A DNA stretch of 5,362 nt from Hyphomicrobium sp. (GTDB lineage: Bacteria; Pseudomonadota; Alphaproteobacteria; Rhizobiales; Hyphomicrobiaceae), in assembly GCA_030598645.1 (NCBI GenBank), contig JAUVPN010000196.1, forward strand, positions 1-5,362. The letters are read 5' to 3'. Of this stretch, positions 5,221 through 5,362 are shown in pieces (the stretch's first letter is position 1; each line of letters begins with the position of its first letter). The translations under genes were made by a program, and so were the position numbers. The notes below the pieces were generated by a model. It worked only from the letters and a program-made list of their open reading frames with translations. It was not told the DNA's origin and made no database searches.

Positions 5221-5362
5221 GAACCGACCAAACCAAGCGTACCGACACGGATTGCTTGGCCAATCGTCGGCCCCACGACCAGTACAGTATTTAGAGGGAT
5301 CGGGTCCGCCGCAGAGAGTCGATTACATAAGAGCTTGGGTCAAGCCCAATACCTGCAGCCCA
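5221..5362. other. Right-edge stretch, no assignable gene
   Basis: Two frames are open to the edge: a plus-strand one from ATG 5219 (48 codons so far) and a minus-strand one ending at TAA 5291-5293 (23 codons, ending with SLRRTRSL). Neither has a recognisable domain or a good ribosome site. The minus-strand one could be the true end of a gene that lies mostly outside the window, but I cannot support that. Confidence 0.3.

Noticed and set aside
5067..5276. Short minus-strand ORF across repeat copy C (69 residues, contains MSAFGGKA)
   Set aside because: It is made mostly of repeat sequence read on the minus strand. It is a repeat artefact rather than a gene.

Overview
The window looks like an accessory, gene-sparse region of an alphaproteobacterium. 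My best guess is the Bradyrhizobium/Rhodopseudomonas group (Nitrobacteraceae). The clues are moderately high GC, Bradyrhizobiaceae-style protein sequences, and a family of short palindromic intergenic repeats (arms like TGTCCGCT / AGCGGACA) that I remember as very common in those genomes. This assignment is recall plus inference; no database was searched.

Layout, left to right. (1) Positions 2-919, plus strand: the 3' part of a periplasmic substrate-binding protein gene of the AmiC/UrtA type, cut by the left edge. (2) 920-1282: a convergent intergenic region holding repeat copy A. (3) 1283-2323, minus strand: an intact adenine deaminase. (4) 2324-2440: a divergent promoter region. (5) 2441-2962, plus strand: an intact hypoxanthine phosphoribosyltransferase (hpt). 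(6) 2963-3786: 824 bases with no intact gene. They hold a probable remnant of an outer-membrane-type protein gene on the minus strand, repeat copy B, a doubtful second coding scrap, and a leader with two hairpins in front of the next gene. (7) 3787-5034, plus strand: an intact 12-helix MFS transporter. (8) 5035-5362: repeat copy C, then about 140 bases with no assignable gene.

How the genes fit together: adenine deaminase converts adenine to hypoxanthine, and Hpt converts hypoxanthine plus PRPP to IMP. The divergent pair is therefore a complete two-step salvage route from adenine to IMP. The MFS transporter could supply a purine or related compound, but it has its own leader, lies 824 bases away, and has no sequence feature that fixes its substrate. 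The substrate-binding protein belongs to a different (ABC uptake) system whose other parts lie outside the window.

The most unusual structure is the repeat. Three 121-base copies (A 1000-1120, B 3348-3468, C 5100-5220) lie in the same orientation. Each is built from three imperfect palindromes of 24-26 bases separated by 22-base spacers, in identical register with no insertions or deletions. The palindrome arms are conserved while the spacers are largely not, and hairpin 1 shows compensatory changes. The copies bracket the purine pair (A and B) and the MFS gene (B and C) as direct repeats.
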